64,000 nucleotides of DNA from Lachnoclostridium sp. An169 (GTDB lineage Bacteria; Bacillota; Clostridia; Lachnospirales; Lachnospiraceae). Positions within the stretch are counted from its first letter, which is position 1. Every line of letters starts with the position of its first letter. The notes under the pieces were generated by a model. It saw only the letters and a list, made by a program, of their open reading frames with translations, did not search any database and was not told where the DNA came from. The stretch covers positions 1 to 64,000 of the forward strand of contig NZ_NFKT01000013.1 of the NCBI RefSeq assembly GCF_002160525.1, given 5' to 3'. Made by a program: the position numbers and the translations under genes. Of the stretch, positions 1 through 8,308 are shown piece by piece.

Positions 1-10
1 AATCTGTCAT
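1..10 (-). CDS. Start of a leftward gene that leaves the window
   Basis: Read on the minus strand, an AAAGGAG ribosome site sits about seven bases before an ATG whose first base is position 10. The next codons begin Met-Thr-Asp and then the window ends. A sigma-A-like promoter on the same strand at 291-319 would transcribe it. The product cannot be identified from three codons. Confidence 0.45.
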
Positions 11-290
11 GTGTTTCTCCTTTCGCTGTGGTGCCGGAGGATATCCCATGAGAGATTTCAGCCTGTTTCTATAGATATTGTAGCAACATAGAAGGGGAAA
101 AACAAGGCGTTTTCAGCCGGGATATCCGTCCGGTGTGATGGTTGTAAAGTGGTATCCATTAAAAATCGGAATTTCCCGGCCGAGCGGCCATGAACTTCTG
201 AACAGGAAACAGTGGTAATATTTCCTGCAGGACGGATGAAATATCTGGAACTGCAGTACAAGACGCCGCCCTGAGATTTAATGTAAGAAC
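11..290 (-). promoter_or_regulatory. Long structured leader of the leftward gene, no recognised riboswitch
   Basis: About 270 bases lie between the minus-strand promoter and the ATG at position 10. No convincing protein is encoded: the only ORF (58-261, minus) starts with TTG, has no ribosome site and resembles no family I know. The transcript could form a hairpin between 116-122 and 174-180 (GCCGGGA/TCCCGGC) with a second inner stem (TCCG/CGGA), and a smaller TTCTAT/ATAGAA hairpin near 68-92. I see no T-box consensus or known riboswitch core. Confidence 0.35.
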
Positions 291-319
291 ATTATACACA
301 GAGCGTTTTGAAAAGGCAA
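291..319 (-). promoter_or_regulatory. Sigma-A-like promoter, leftward
   Basis: On the minus strand TTGCCT (314-319) and a perfect TATAAT (291-296) are separated by 17 bases. The element lies just beyond the stop codon of the LytTR regulator, so it likely drives the gene that starts at position 10. Confidence 0.5.
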
Positions 320-326
320 GAAAAAT

Positions 327-1022
327 TTACAGCAGAGACTCCAGAAAACGTTCCCGTACTTCTTCCAGGTATGTCTTGCTAATCGGGAGCTGTTCGCCGC
401 CTGTTACAAAGACCGTGGTGCCGTCAAGCTTTTCCACATGGTCGATATTGACCGCCAGGGTACGGTGGCACTGGATAAACTCGGAGGGAAGAGAGGAGAT
501 CACATTTTTGAGTGGCATCGCCTGGCGGTGGACGCTCCCGTCAGATGTGTGGACCTCGGTATACTGGTTCCGGCTTGAAAAGTACAGAATATCCCGGTAG
601 GGGATCTTTGTGATATTCCCGTAGTGGCGGCAGACAAAATAGGCTCCTGACTGGCGGCGTTTCACATACTGCATGCAGGAGTCGAGCTGTTCGTAGGAGA
701 TGGGCTTGAGATAATAATTGAGGGCGCGGACATTATAGCCTTCGAAGACATACTCCTGATAGGCGGTGAGAAAGACCAGTTCTCCGGTATATCCGTCCTG
801 TCGGAGACGGTATGCCAGGCTGACTCCGTCTGTATCTCCCAGACGGATATCCAGGAAGAGCAGGGAGAAGTGGGAATAGTCAAGCGACAGGAACTCTTCC
901 CCGGAACGGCAGACAGAAACAGAAAGGTCCGCAGAATTTGCAGCCTGCCATTTCCGGAGCAGTTCTTCGAGTGTTCTGATATAGGGCTCTTCATCCTCAA
1001 GAATACATACGTTGATAGTCAT
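327..1022 (-). CDS. LytTR-family response regulator (AgrA/LytR type)
   Basis: 231-residue two-component response regulator. The receiver domain (residues 3-120) has the acidic pocket ED at 9-10 and the phospho-acceptor Asp58 in the LLFLDIRLG strand, with the conserved Lys in YLKPI. Residues about 130-231 form a LytTR DNA-binding domain with the typical CHRTLAVN motif. Such regulators usually control quorum sensing, bacteriocin, cell-envelope or ABC-export genes. GGAGG lies six bases before the ATG. It follows the GHKL kinase fragment on the same strand with a 29-bp gap, the usual kinase-regulator order. If that kinase is inactive, as its truncation suggests, this regulator has lost its cognate partner. 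Confidence 0.9.
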   Translation of the reverse strand: MTINVCILEDEEPYIRTLEELLRKWQAANSADLSVSVCRSGEEFLSLDYSHFSLLFLDIRLGDTDGVSLAYRLRQDGYTGELVFLTAYQEYVFEGYNVRALNYYLKPISYEQLDSCMQYVKRRQSGAYFVCRHYGNITKIPYRDILYFSSRNQYTEVHTSDGSVHRQAMPLKNVISSLPSEFIQCHRTLAVNIDHVEKLDGTTVFVTGGEQLPISKTYLEEVRERFLESLL

Positions 1023-1051
1023 GCACAGCCTCCGTTATCATATGTCAATAG

Positions 1052-1537
1052 TCATGTACAGTCCCCGCTGTCCAGGGGCAGGATCAGGGTGAACGTGAAC
1101 TGGTCTTTCTCAGGGCAGAGTTTTAAGAAGCCTCCGGCCCGTTCCGCGATCCCGGCGATCCGTCTCAGTCCGATGCCGTGATCTTCCCCTGCCCGTTCTT
1201 TTGTCGTGGCGGGAATCCCCTCGCGGGTCTGATTATAATGTCCTCCGCTGCTGTTCTCAATCTGCAGGAAAAAACTGGACTTCAAGATCTTGATAGTCGT
1301 GTGGATGTAGCGCTGCCGGTCATCCGGCAGTTCCAGACACGCCTCTACCGCATTGTCCAACGCACAGGCGAGGACGGCAGAAAGCTCGGTATCCTCAATG
1401 GGAAGTGTCATTCCTTCCGGGAGGATGACCGAGTTGACCAGGCTGATGCGGTGCGCCCGGGCGTCAGCGAGCTTGCAGGATAGGACCGCGTCGATGACAG
1501 CGTTTCCGGTATGGATATCACGGCGGTCCGTGGTCAT
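1052..1537 (-). CDS. GHKL sensor kinase C-terminal fragment (5'-truncated)
   Basis: The 161-residue product is only the C-terminal ATPase part of an AgrC/GHKL-type histidine kinase: an N box (ALDNAVEAC) and a G box (DHGIGLRRI) are visible. Full-length members have 400 or more residues with five to seven membrane helices. The frame stays open upstream of the ATG, and kinase-like sequence (a CRELLENGE segment) continues to about position 1630, then homology stops. There is no membrane domain, and the position matching the H-box histidine reads Ile. The first ATG (1537) is internal to the family domain, so this is best read as a remnant, although the nucleotide-binding motifs are intact. It faces the equally truncated ABC ATPase tail at 1611-1735. 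Confidence 0.7.
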   Translation of the reverse strand: MTTDRRDIHTGNAVIDAVLSCKLADARAHRISLVNSVILPEGMTLPIEDTELSAVLACALDNAVEACLELPDDRQRYIHTTIKILKSSFFLQIENSSGGHYNQTREGIPATTKERAGEDHGIGLRRIAGIAERAGGFLKLCPEKDQFTFTLILPLDSGDCT

Positions 1538-1610
1538 CTGGTGCAGGAGAGTGCCGAGATAATGGACGCAGGTCTTTGTCTCCCCGTTTTCCAGGAGCTC
1601 CCGGCAAGTC

Positions 1611-1735
1611 TGGAGATGGCGGACGAGATCTATTTCCTGGAGAACGGGCGCGTCGTGTCTGTGGAGAACAGCCGGGGCGTGGTCGTGGAGGACGAAAAAG
1701 GCACGTCTGCAGAAAGCGGGGAGGGGAGCATATGA
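1611..1735 (+). pseudogene. Probable C-terminal tail of an ABC transporter ATPase
   Basis: The plus-strand frame here reads LEMADEIYFLENGRVV and continues to an acidic tail, matching the ADRIxxLxxGRI segment at the end of many ABC ATPases. Its stop codon overlaps the start of the next gene in an ATGA arrangement, as in translationally coupled ABC operons. No Walker A, signature or Walker B motif lies upstream, because the sequence immediately to the left encodes the kinase fragment on the other strand. I infer a deletion that fused the inner ends of two divergent genes. Chance resemblance over about 40 residues is possible. Confidence 0.45.
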
Positions 1736-2385
1736 AGAAGAGACTCATCGGCGCGTTGGCAGTACTGCTGTGCGCGGCCCTTGCCCTGCGGGTCCGGGCA
1801 GTGAACGCGGATGTGAGAGAACCGGAGATCGTGAACTATGAGATGGGACAGGAGGCGGCCCTTGGGGAGAATATCTTCCTGGACAGCTATGAAGATATGA
1901 ACGGGTATTTTGTGACCGTGGAGTCGGCACATATCCTGACCTATGATGAATTTATGGAAAAGCATAAGGAGAGCATTGAGGCGAGCCTGGAGGAGGGGGA
2001 TTCCCTGCCGGATAAGAACAGCGAAGTGTTCCCCGAGATGGTATATGAGGTGAATATCTTTGTGCGAAACGGCGGTACGGAGGAGAAGGAGGACTGCGGT
2101 CTGGCGTTTATGAACTACAACCTGACTGCCACGGACTTTATGCTGCAGATCAGCGATTCCCTGTACTGGCTCGTCAATCCGGGGGAGCCCTCGATGTTCA
2201 TGGACTTCCGGCTCCGCCCCCAGACCTCTATGGAGTTCTGCCTGCCGTTTTTCTTCGCCCCGTCGTCCGATGCGTCGGGACCGGGGCTTGGTCTTACGGA
2301 AGATGAGGTGCGCGGGGCAGAAATGTATTTGCCGGTGTCCCTCTATCCGCAGCAGATCCAGATCCGGGTCGAGGCGGAAGAGTGA
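1732..2385 (+). CDS. Secreted or membrane-anchored hypothetical protein
   Basis: 217 residues starting MKKRL, with a hydrophobic signal or anchor segment (about residues 4-22) and a largely acidic extracellular part. There is no lipobox. The open frame extends further upstream, but this ATG is preferred because GAGGGGAG precedes it, the signal peptide begins here, and it overlaps the stop of the ABC-like tail (ATGA). I do not recognise the family with certainty; the layout resembles small secreted proteins encoded directly behind ABC ATPases in Clostridia. If the ATPase is broken, this may be a stranded accessory protein. It converges on the editing-protein gene at 2430. Confidence 0.6.
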   Translation: MKKRLIGALAVLLCAALALRVRAVNADVREPEIVNYEMGQEAALGENIFLDSYEDMNGYFVTVESAHILTYDEFMEKHKESIEASLEEGDSLPDKNSEVFPEMVYEVNIFVRNGGTEEKEDCGLAFMNYNLTATDFMLQISDSLYWLVNPGEPSMFMDFRLRPQTSMEFCLPFFFAPSSDASGPGLGLTEDEVRGAEMYLPVSLYPQQIQIRVEAEE

Positions 2386-2429
2386 GCGTCCGGCGCGGAA
2401 AAACAGGGGCTTAAGCAGCCCGTGAAAAT

Positions 2430-2996
2430 TTACAGCTCCACTGCCGTCCACGTATGTCCTGTGGACGGCAGAAACTTTTCCAGAATATCCTGCGTCCTGA
2501 TCTTCAGGCTTGCTGTGTTGATGCAGGGATGGCAGCCGATGTATTCACTTCTTAAGATATCCCCGTCGATCACGAGATTTACCTTATGTTCTGTGTCGTT
2601 CATCAGACCCATGACGCTGACGCTTCCGGGCGTGATGTCCAGGTACTGCTCCATATATTCCGGCCCGGCGAAGGAGAGCCTTGAGATGCCCAGCTGATGG
2701 GAGAGGTCCTTTGTGAGGAACTTCTTGTCCCCGGGCATGAGGAGCAGGTAGAAGGCTGTTTTCTGCCGGTTGCACAGAAACAGGTTCTTGCAGGGCATGA
2801 TACCCAGTTCGTCCTCGATTCCCCGGCATGCTTCGATGGTGAAAGCGGCTTCATGATCCACGCCCTCAAAGGGGATTCCCAGTTTTTCCAGAAGTTCATA
2901 GACCCGGCGCTCTTTGTCCGGGCGGCCGGTACAGTCCGGCATCTGTGTAAAATGATCTTTGCTGATATAGATTTCGGTTGAATAAGTTTCGTTCAT
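2430..2996 (-). CDS. Prolyl-tRNA editing protein (YbaK/ProX-like)
   Basis: 188 residues of the YbaK/aminoacyl-tRNA editing domain, resembling ProX/PrdX proteins that hydrolyse mischarged Ala- or Cys-tRNA(Pro) in trans. Visible family features include the N-terminal ERRVYELLEKLGI helix, a CKNLFLCN strand, the YLLLMPGDKKF core with its conserved lysines, and the C-terminal GCHPC segment with N-T. The frame opens further upstream (to 3182), but the ATG at 2996 has a GGAGG 11 bases ahead and matches the usual family start. It lies 44 bp behind the DUF975 gene on the same strand and is convergent with the secreted protein gene. Confidence 0.85.
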   Translation of the reverse strand: MNETYSTEIYISKDHFTQMPDCTGRPDKERRVYELLEKLGIPFEGVDHEAAFTIEACRGIEDELGIMPCKNLFLCNRQKTAFYLLLMPGDKKFLTKDLSHQLGISRLSFAGPEYMEQYLDITPGSVSVMGLMNDTEHKVNLVIDGDILRSEYIGCHPCINTASLKIRTQDILEKFLPSTGHTWTAVEL

Positions 2997-3040
2997 AGAT
3001 TGATTATCCTCCATAATTTTATTCAGGCCGCATTTTATCG

Positions 3041-4624
3041 TTACAGTCTGAGCCAGAGTGATACGGCGAGATCCGCTGCGAACAGAAGAGTCAGCAGTGT
3101 GGTCAGCAGGACCCGTTTTGTGTGCGTAAGTTTCAGGAACCATTCGTTCCACCTCGGCGCAAAATAATAGAGAAATGCGCATCCAAGGAGCGCGAATGAA
3201 ACAGAGCCGCCCAGGTAAACTCTGCCGCCCAGGTTGAGAAAATATTCACTGTAGTTGCGAAGGTGCAGCCCGAGACCCAACTCAAAGAGCCAGTTCATCG
3301 TGTATTCTCCCACTGTGTAGAGGCAGAAGTTCATGAGGAATACAAGCACCGGTTTGTCCAGAAAATGCCGGATAACCGCCAGGAGCAATACAGCGCATAC
3401 TCCATACAGGGGGAGCCAGGGACCGCTCATGAAGTTGGTATCCGGCAGGGTTCCGCTCTGCAGAAGACTGGTCAGCGCCTCCAGTACCCACCCGAAGATG
3501 GAAAATGCATGGAACAGAAAAACGTAGGAGAGAAAGCTGTATTTCCTTCCTGCTTTCAGAGGACTGTGGACAGCTCTCGAGGGAGGCTGTACGGAAAAAA
3601 GGAACATGGGATACTGTTCCGGCTCAAACTGCGTGATCCTGGAATAAGGTCCGCGGGAGTCGTCATAGAGCGCCTTGCTGATCAGCAGCTCGTCCTCTGT
3701 GGGAACATGTTCCAGGTAGGAATCACTTAAATTCTCAAATCCCGGAGAGCGGGAGAGCACATAATTCCTCCTCAGCGTGAGATAGAGCTGGGCCCTGCAC
3801 CCTGTCATATATGGGTTTACAAAGAGCAGATCTGCTGCTCCGAGGGTACACAGAGACAGAATTTCCCATCCGGTGAAAGACAGATCCAGAAGGAACATTT
3901 TCCACTTGTTGTGCTGCGTGAGCTGACGGGAGAGAAAAAATGCATCTTTCCGGCGGATCTTCGGATTTTCAGCGAGAATATACGGGATCAGACTATACTC
4001 ATAATGCTTTATGAAACCGCCGATGACCGTCAGATTCCACAGAAACTGGAAAAAAGAGCGGCAAAACATCACCCATGCAGGATGGATAAAACAGCGCAGC
4101 TGATACAGGAAAAAGATCTTCGAGAGCGGGGTGTTTCTGTAATTGTGGAGTTCAAGGAAGAAACGTTTCTCGCCGACCTGGAGAATATTGTTGACAAAGA
4201 TCAGGTATAAAAAGGACAGGACCACCCCGCTGAGAAGAAAAACTGCGGAGAATCCGATATCCTCTGTGACAAATGTGTTTATTGTCCTGAGCACGGAGAA
4301 GAAAAAGGACGTGCCGGATGTATAGAGGTCGATCAGAAAACTGCCCGGATCCACAGGAGAGCTGCCGATCAGACGGTCGAGAATGGTGTCATCCAGAAAG
4401 TTGCTGACCATTTCCTCCGCCACCTGGGAATTGGAGATGTCAGGTGCAAAAGGCGCGTCTGTTGCTCCTTTTTCCGGCACGGAAGTCTGATAACCGAAAA
4501 AGGTAGTGGAAACCGGGTATGCAGTTGTAAGTACAGCAATAAGGAAGCAGACGGAAATCAGCTTGAAATAGTTCTTCTTTATGGCTGTACGAGATTTTTT
4601 CTTTAGCGCTTTCCTCGTCCACAT
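3041..4624 (-). CDS. DUF975 / CmpB-type (PF06541) membrane fusion protein
   Basis: 527-residue polytopic membrane protein made of two parts. Residues 1-300 look like DUF975: the family start MWTRKALKKKSRTAIKKNY is clear, followed by hydrophobic segments near 22-42, 125-145, 195-215 and 240-270. From about residue 365 to the end it resembles the ABC-transporter type IV/CmpB-like family PF06541, with an FGWVLE start, GPWLPLYG and five hydrophobic segments. Each part is normally a separate protein. Substrate and partners are unknown. GGAGG is five bases from the ATG. A terminator hairpin at 4654-4688 separates it from the gene upstream. Confidence 0.7.
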   Translation of the reverse strand: MWTRKALKKKSRTAIKKNYFKLISVCFLIAVLTTAYPVSTTFFGYQTSVPEKGATDAPFAPDISNSQVAEEMVSNFLDDTILDRLIGSSPVDPGSFLIDLYTSGTSFFFSVLRTINTFVTEDIGFSAVFLLSGVVLSFLYLIFVNNILQVGEKRFFLELHNYRNTPLSKIFFLYQLRCFIHPAWVMFCRSFFQFLWNLTVIGGFIKHYEYSLIPYILAENPKIRRKDAFFLSRQLTQHNKWKMFLLDLSFTGWEILSLCTLGAADLLFVNPYMTGCRAQLYLTLRRNYVLSRSPGFENLSDSYLEHVPTEDELLISKALYDDSRGPYSRITQFEPEQYPMFLFSVQPPSRAVHSPLKAGRKYSFLSYVFLFHAFSIFGWVLEALTSLLQSGTLPDTNFMSGPWLPLYGVCAVLLLAVIRHFLDKPVLVFLMNFCLYTVGEYTMNWLFELGLGLHLRNYSEYFLNLGGRVYLGGSVSFALLGCAFLYYFAPRWNEWFLKLTHTKRVLLTTLLTLLFAADLAVSLWLRL

Positions 4625-4653
4625 ATATGCCTCCGGACTGAATAAAAACAGTG

Positions 4654-4688
4654 TAAAAAGTAACAGTGCCGGATGATTCCGACACTGT
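4654..4688 (-). terminator. Rho-independent terminator of the small membrane gene
   Basis: On the minus strand an 11-bp stem (ACAGTGTCGGA / TCCGGCACTGT, one G-T pair) with a four-base loop is followed by TTACTTTTT. It lies between the small membrane protein gene and the DUF975 gene. Confidence 0.7.
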
Positions 4689-4726
4689 ATTATTATAATT
4701 TAGATGAATATAATTTGCAAGATGAA

Positions 4727-4762
4727 TCGAAGCGCGCTTCGCCCGGCAATTCGAAGCGCGCT
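4727..4762. repeat. Short direct repeat TCGAAGCGCGCT
   Basis: The 12-mer TCGAAGCGCGCT occurs at 4727-4738 and again at 4751-4762, in the 3' untranslated region of the small membrane gene. The first copy lies within a perfect palindrome (GAAGCGCGCTTC). Function unknown. Confidence 0.5.
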
Positions 4763-4774
4763 GTTCCCGGATAT

Positions 4775-5155
4775 TTATTCGGACTGGTACCAGCCCCAGA
4801 CATAGAGAACCGGAAGGATCAGGTTCAGAATATATGCGGCTGAGAATCCGGTCGTGACGATATTGAACACGATGGTGGCGATTACAGACAGGACATAGAC
4901 TGCTCCGATGATCATTACGGACTTCCTGGAGCGGTACATGACACCCATGATACCTGCGGCCATATCGATACATGACATGATCAGTGATACAACGTAAGAC
5001 CACATGGGGATGGCTGCCATTCCCATAGATTCCAGAGCCGAGGTGATGGCGTCGTAGGTGGCGAGTGTAATGATTCCTCCGAGAATACCAAAGGCGCTGA
5101 AAATGATCAGCAGAATAGATACGACATTTAACAGTGTGCTTTTTTTCTTCTTCAT
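4775..5155 (-). CDS. Small four-helix membrane protein, unknown family
   Basis: 126 residues, nearly all hydrophobic, with about four membrane helices (residues 9-31, 50-70, 78-100 and 105-122 roughly) and a lysine-rich N terminus (MKKKKS) that should stay cytoplasmic. An in-frame ATG six codons upstream is possible, but GAGGAGG sits nine bases before the ATG at 5155. I do not recognise a named family. It is followed by its own terminator and lies downstream of the MacB-type export operon on the same strand, with no visible functional link. Confidence 0.65.
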   Translation of the reverse strand: MKKKKSTLLNVVSILLIIFSAFGILGGIITLATYDAITSALESMGMAAIPMWSYVVSLIMSCIDMAAGIMGVMYRSRKSVMIIGAVYVLSVIATIVFNIVTTGFSAAYILNLILPVLYVWGWYQSE

Positions 5156-5243
5156 TGTGAGATACCTCCTCATAAAATTGTGTAAAAAGGGTTTATAGAA
5201 AACACGGTTTGCAGACCATGTGCTTTCTCCTGCGCTTTCCCGT

Positions 5244-6485
5244 TTACATCCTGCGGAGTGCTTCGATGGGGCTTAAATTCGCTGCTTTTCTTGCCGGGTA
5301 AATGCCGAAAATAATCCCTACGCCGCAGGAGAAAAGGGTGGCGGTTACAACCGCCGGGAGTGACAGGGAGGCAGTGATGCCTCCAAGCTTAAGGGCGCTG
5401 ATCAGTGCGGTAAGACCTCCGCCCAGCAGGATACCGATGATGCCGCCGATTCCGGAGATGATGGCAGACTCGCACAGAAACTGGGCGATGATGGAGCCGG
5501 TCTTTGCCCCCAGCGCCTTGCGGATCCCGATTTCCCGGGTCCGTTCCGTGACGGAGACCAGCATAATATTCATGACGCCGATACCGCCGACTACCAGGGA
5601 AATCCCCGCAACAAGTGCCACGAAAGCGGTGACCCCGTCCATGACTGCGCCGAACATGTCGGTGAGGTCAATGGGGCGTTGGCGGATGAAGGGAGCATCC
5701 CCCAGATCTGCATGTCTGGAGTTAAGCACCCGGACCGCGGCAGATGCCACCTGGGAGGAAGCATCGCTGTCTGCTGCTGTCAGGGTGACGGAAGAGAATC
5801 CCTCTACCGGGATGCCGAAAGCTTCTGCGGAAGTATAAGGCATTTCGATGGAGATAGAAGTGATGTCAAGACCCATTGCCTGGTAGGTCTGTTCCACTTC
5901 CATCATATCGTCGGAAGTCTCACGGATTCCGAGGATGGTCACATCCCGGATACCGCTTCCGATGGCGAGTTCAAAAGTCATGCCGGTCACATTGGTGTTG
6001 CCGAACAGATAGATGGCTGTGAGCTCGTCGATAACGCAGACAGGTCTTCCGTTTACCATGTCGTTTTCTGTGAAATAACTGCCACGCATGAGAGGGGCGG
6101 AATTCATGGTATCAGCGTAGTCGGGAGTAGTCAGTGTGATGTATGCGTCAAAGGTTCCTTTCCGTGTTGTGCATTTCCCTGTGGTACTCTGGTACGCGGT
6201 GACGCTTTCCACCATATCTCCAAGGGAACTCTTCAGATAGGAAATGTCGTCCCCGGTGATAACCTGGGGATCCGTCAGTTCCTCGGTATTCGCCTGGACA
6301 GTCACCGTGTTGGTCTGCTGACTGGCGGCGTTCACCACGTCATTTTTCAGTCCGTTTCCGATGGAGACGATGGTCACCACCGAGGTGATGCCGATGATGA
6401 TGCCGAGCATGGTGAGGAAGGAACGGCCTTTGTTGGCGCGGATGTTATCCAGAGCCATCTTGATGTATTCAAAAAATTGTCCCAT
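5244..6485 (-). CDS. MacB/FtsX-type ABC transporter permease
   Basis: 413 residues with the classic MacB-type layout: an N-terminal membrane helix (about 20-42, with [12 protein letters not shown]), a large extracytoplasmic domain (45-280), and three C-terminal helices. The conserved FtsX stretch with [19 protein letters not shown] is around residues 310-328. It forms the permease of a mechanotransmission exporter with the ATPase at 8309 and the adaptor at 6507, likely exporting a peptide, antimicrobial or lipophilic compound. An AGGAGGG ribosome site precedes the ATG, and only 21 bp separate it from the adaptor gene, so co-transcription is expected. Confidence 0.92.
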   Translation of the reverse strand: MGQFFEYIKMALDNIRANKGRSFLTMLGIIIGITSVVTIVSIGNGLKNDVVNAASQQTNTVTVQANTEELTDPQVITGDDISYLKSSLGDMVESVTAYQSTTGKCTTRKGTFDAYITLTTPDYADTMNSAPLMRGSYFTENDMVNGRPVCVIDELTAIYLFGNTNVTGMTFELAIGSGIRDVTILGIRETSDDMMEVEQTYQAMGLDITSISIEMPYTSAEAFGIPVEGFSSVTLTAADSDASSQVASAAVRVLNSRHADLGDAPFIRQRPIDLTDMFGAVMDGVTAFVALVAGISLVVGGIGVMNIMLVSVTERTREIGIRKALGAKTGSIIAQFLCESAIISGIGGIIGILLGGGLTALISALKLGGITASLSLPAVVTATLFSCGVGIIFGIYPARKAANLSPIEALRRM

Positions 6486-6506
6486 ATGTTTTTCCCTCCT
6501 GGACGG

Positions 6507-8225
6507 TTATTCGGATTCGGTCTCCTGGGCAACAGCGCGCATTCCTTCGTGAATGTCCAGATTGGTCAGATCATTTACCACAAGATCCCCATCGGAAAGA
6601 CCATTTACGACTTCCGCCTGTGTGGCTGACATGACGCCGAGTTCCACCGGGCGTTCCCGCACTATGCCATCCTCGATGACGTAGACAAAATCGCCGTCGG
6701 AGGAAGCATTGACAGCTTCTGTGGGAATGACGATCACGTCTTTTGCCTCTGCAATGGTCATGCGGACTTTTGCCGAAGCACCGATGCAGATATTACCGTC
6801 CGGGTTATTGATGTGAACCTGGGCTCCGATCACGGAGTTGCCCTGAGCGTTTGGAAGGGCGATCCGGTCAATGGCTGTCAGCGTCCCCTCGTAGGTACTT
6901 TCTCCCATAGTGATAACAGCAGTGGTCCCTGTTTTGACTTTTGCATAGTCATCGGGAGAGATTTCAATCTTTACCCTGACGTTGTCGGTGCTGGCAATCG
7001 TAAACAGCGCTCCGCCCTGGGCGGCGGTTCCGGATTGTGCTGCCTCTGCAGAGGCTATGACACCATTCATGTCGGCTTTCACTCCTTCTCTTCCTTTCTG
7101 GAGCAGTTCTTCCGGTGTGAGCGCTGCAAGTTCTGCCAGGTTGTCGCTGATGTCCAGTCCCTTAAGTTCTTCTGCGGTCATCCCAGTATCTGCGGAGACG
7201 GAACCTGCAGCCTGAACTGCAGCCTGCCACTCGGCATATTTTGCATCGTACTGTGCTTTCAGCTCTGTATATCCGGCATCATCTACTGAAATATCCGGAA
7301 GCTTTGACAGCTCGCCCTGCAGAGCACTGACTTTTGTCTGCGCCTGGCTGCGCGCGGCAACTGCTTCATCATAGGCCTGGAACACCGGCTCCAGATCAGA
7401 GATTGTCTTCTTCTGTTCCTCTGTCCGCTCCGCTTCCGGAATATTGAGAGCTGCGTCAAGATCCGCCCGCTTTCCGGCATATCCGGTTTCCGTGGAGTCG
7501 ATGATATTCTGGCTGCTGTCGATGATCTGCTGCTGAACGCTGATTTCGTTTTCCAGTTCCTGACGGCGTGCGGCATTTTCCTGTGTCTGAGCCTCGGCAG
7601 CCTTTGCGTTGGCTTCATACTGTGCCTTCGCCTGAGCGACCTGTGAAGCCAGAGTATTTACTTCGTTTTCCAGGGCATTTGCCTGTGCGGCGGCCTGACT
7701 GGCAGCAGCGCTGGCGGCTTCTGCAGCTTTGGCATTCTGGGCTTTGGTTGCCCGGGAGGCATTCAGGCTTGACTGGAGAGTCAGCTGTGCCTGCTGATTA
7801 TCCCGCTCCAGGGTAGAGGTGTCAAAGGAGACGAGCAGATCCCCTTCTCTGACTGCCTGACCGACTACCGCATTGCACTGGCTGATAGGCGCAGTGACAG
7901 GAGAGTAGTAGGTTTTTGTATTTTCACTTTCGATAGTTCCAGTGGAATTGTACTCCTCAGATACCGTGCCGCGGGAAGCCCGTACCGTGGCAAGAGCAGT
8001 GCCGGCGTCTGTGCCTGAAGACTGCCCGGATGTCAGGAATGACAATCCTAAAAATGCCAGGATCAATACTCCGATTACCGGTATGATAACCCAGCCGGGC
8101 AGCTTCTTTTTTGGAGGCGCGGGAACTGCAGAAAGCACGTCGGTGTCTGACAGGTCTGTTTCGACCGGGAATTCCGTGTCTGTGGATGGAATATCAGGTT
8201 GGTTATTGTTTTTCTTACGTTTCAT
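6507..8225 (-). CDS. HlyD-family efflux adaptor (membrane fusion protein)
   Basis: 572 residues. An acidic cytoplasmic head is followed by one membrane helix (about 45-66), a barrel-sandwich half motif (80-140, typical YYSPVTAPIS and VGQAVREGDLLVSFD), a long Ala/Gln/Glu-rich coiled-coil hairpin (about 148-345), the second half of the lipoyl-like domain (375-410) and beta-barrel/MP domains to the end. In Gram-positive bacteria such YknX-like adaptors work with MacB-type permeases and an ATPase. It lies between those two genes on the same strand. The long coiled coil suggests it spans much of the thick wall. Confidence 0.92.
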   Translation of the reverse strand: MKRKKNNNQPDIPSTDTEFPVETDLSDTDVLSAVPAPPKKKLPGWVIIPVIGVLILAFLGLSFLTSGQSSGTDAGTALATVRASRGTVSEEYNSTGTIESENTKTYYSPVTAPISQCNAVVGQAVREGDLLVSFDTSTLERDNQQAQLTLQSSLNASRATKAQNAKAAEAASAAASQAAAQANALENEVNTLASQVAQAKAQYEANAKAAEAQTQENAARRQELENEISVQQQIIDSSQNIIDSTETGYAGKRADLDAALNIPEAERTEEQKKTISDLEPVFQAYDEAVAARSQAQTKVSALQGELSKLPDISVDDAGYTELKAQYDAKYAEWQAAVQAAGSVSADTGMTAEELKGLDISDNLAELAALTPEELLQKGREGVKADMNGVIASAEAAQSGTAAQGGALFTIASTDNVRVKIEISPDDYAKVKTGTTAVITMGESTYEGTLTAIDRIALPNAQGNSVIGAQVHINNPDGNICIGASAKVRMTIAEAKDVIVIPTEAVNASSDGDFVYVIEDGIVRERPVELGVMSATQAEVVNGLSDGDLVVNDLTNLDIHEGMRAVAQETESE

Positions 8226-8308
8226 TATGTTTTCCTTTCTCTTGGTTTTTTTTGAATTACTTTCTTAAATCGGATCATCTTATAACTTTAATCTTTCATC
8301 TTTATATT

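Noticed and set aside
58-261. 67-residue minus-strand ORF near the left edge
   Set aside because: TTG start, no ribosome site, no recognisable family; it lies in the leader of the leftward gene.
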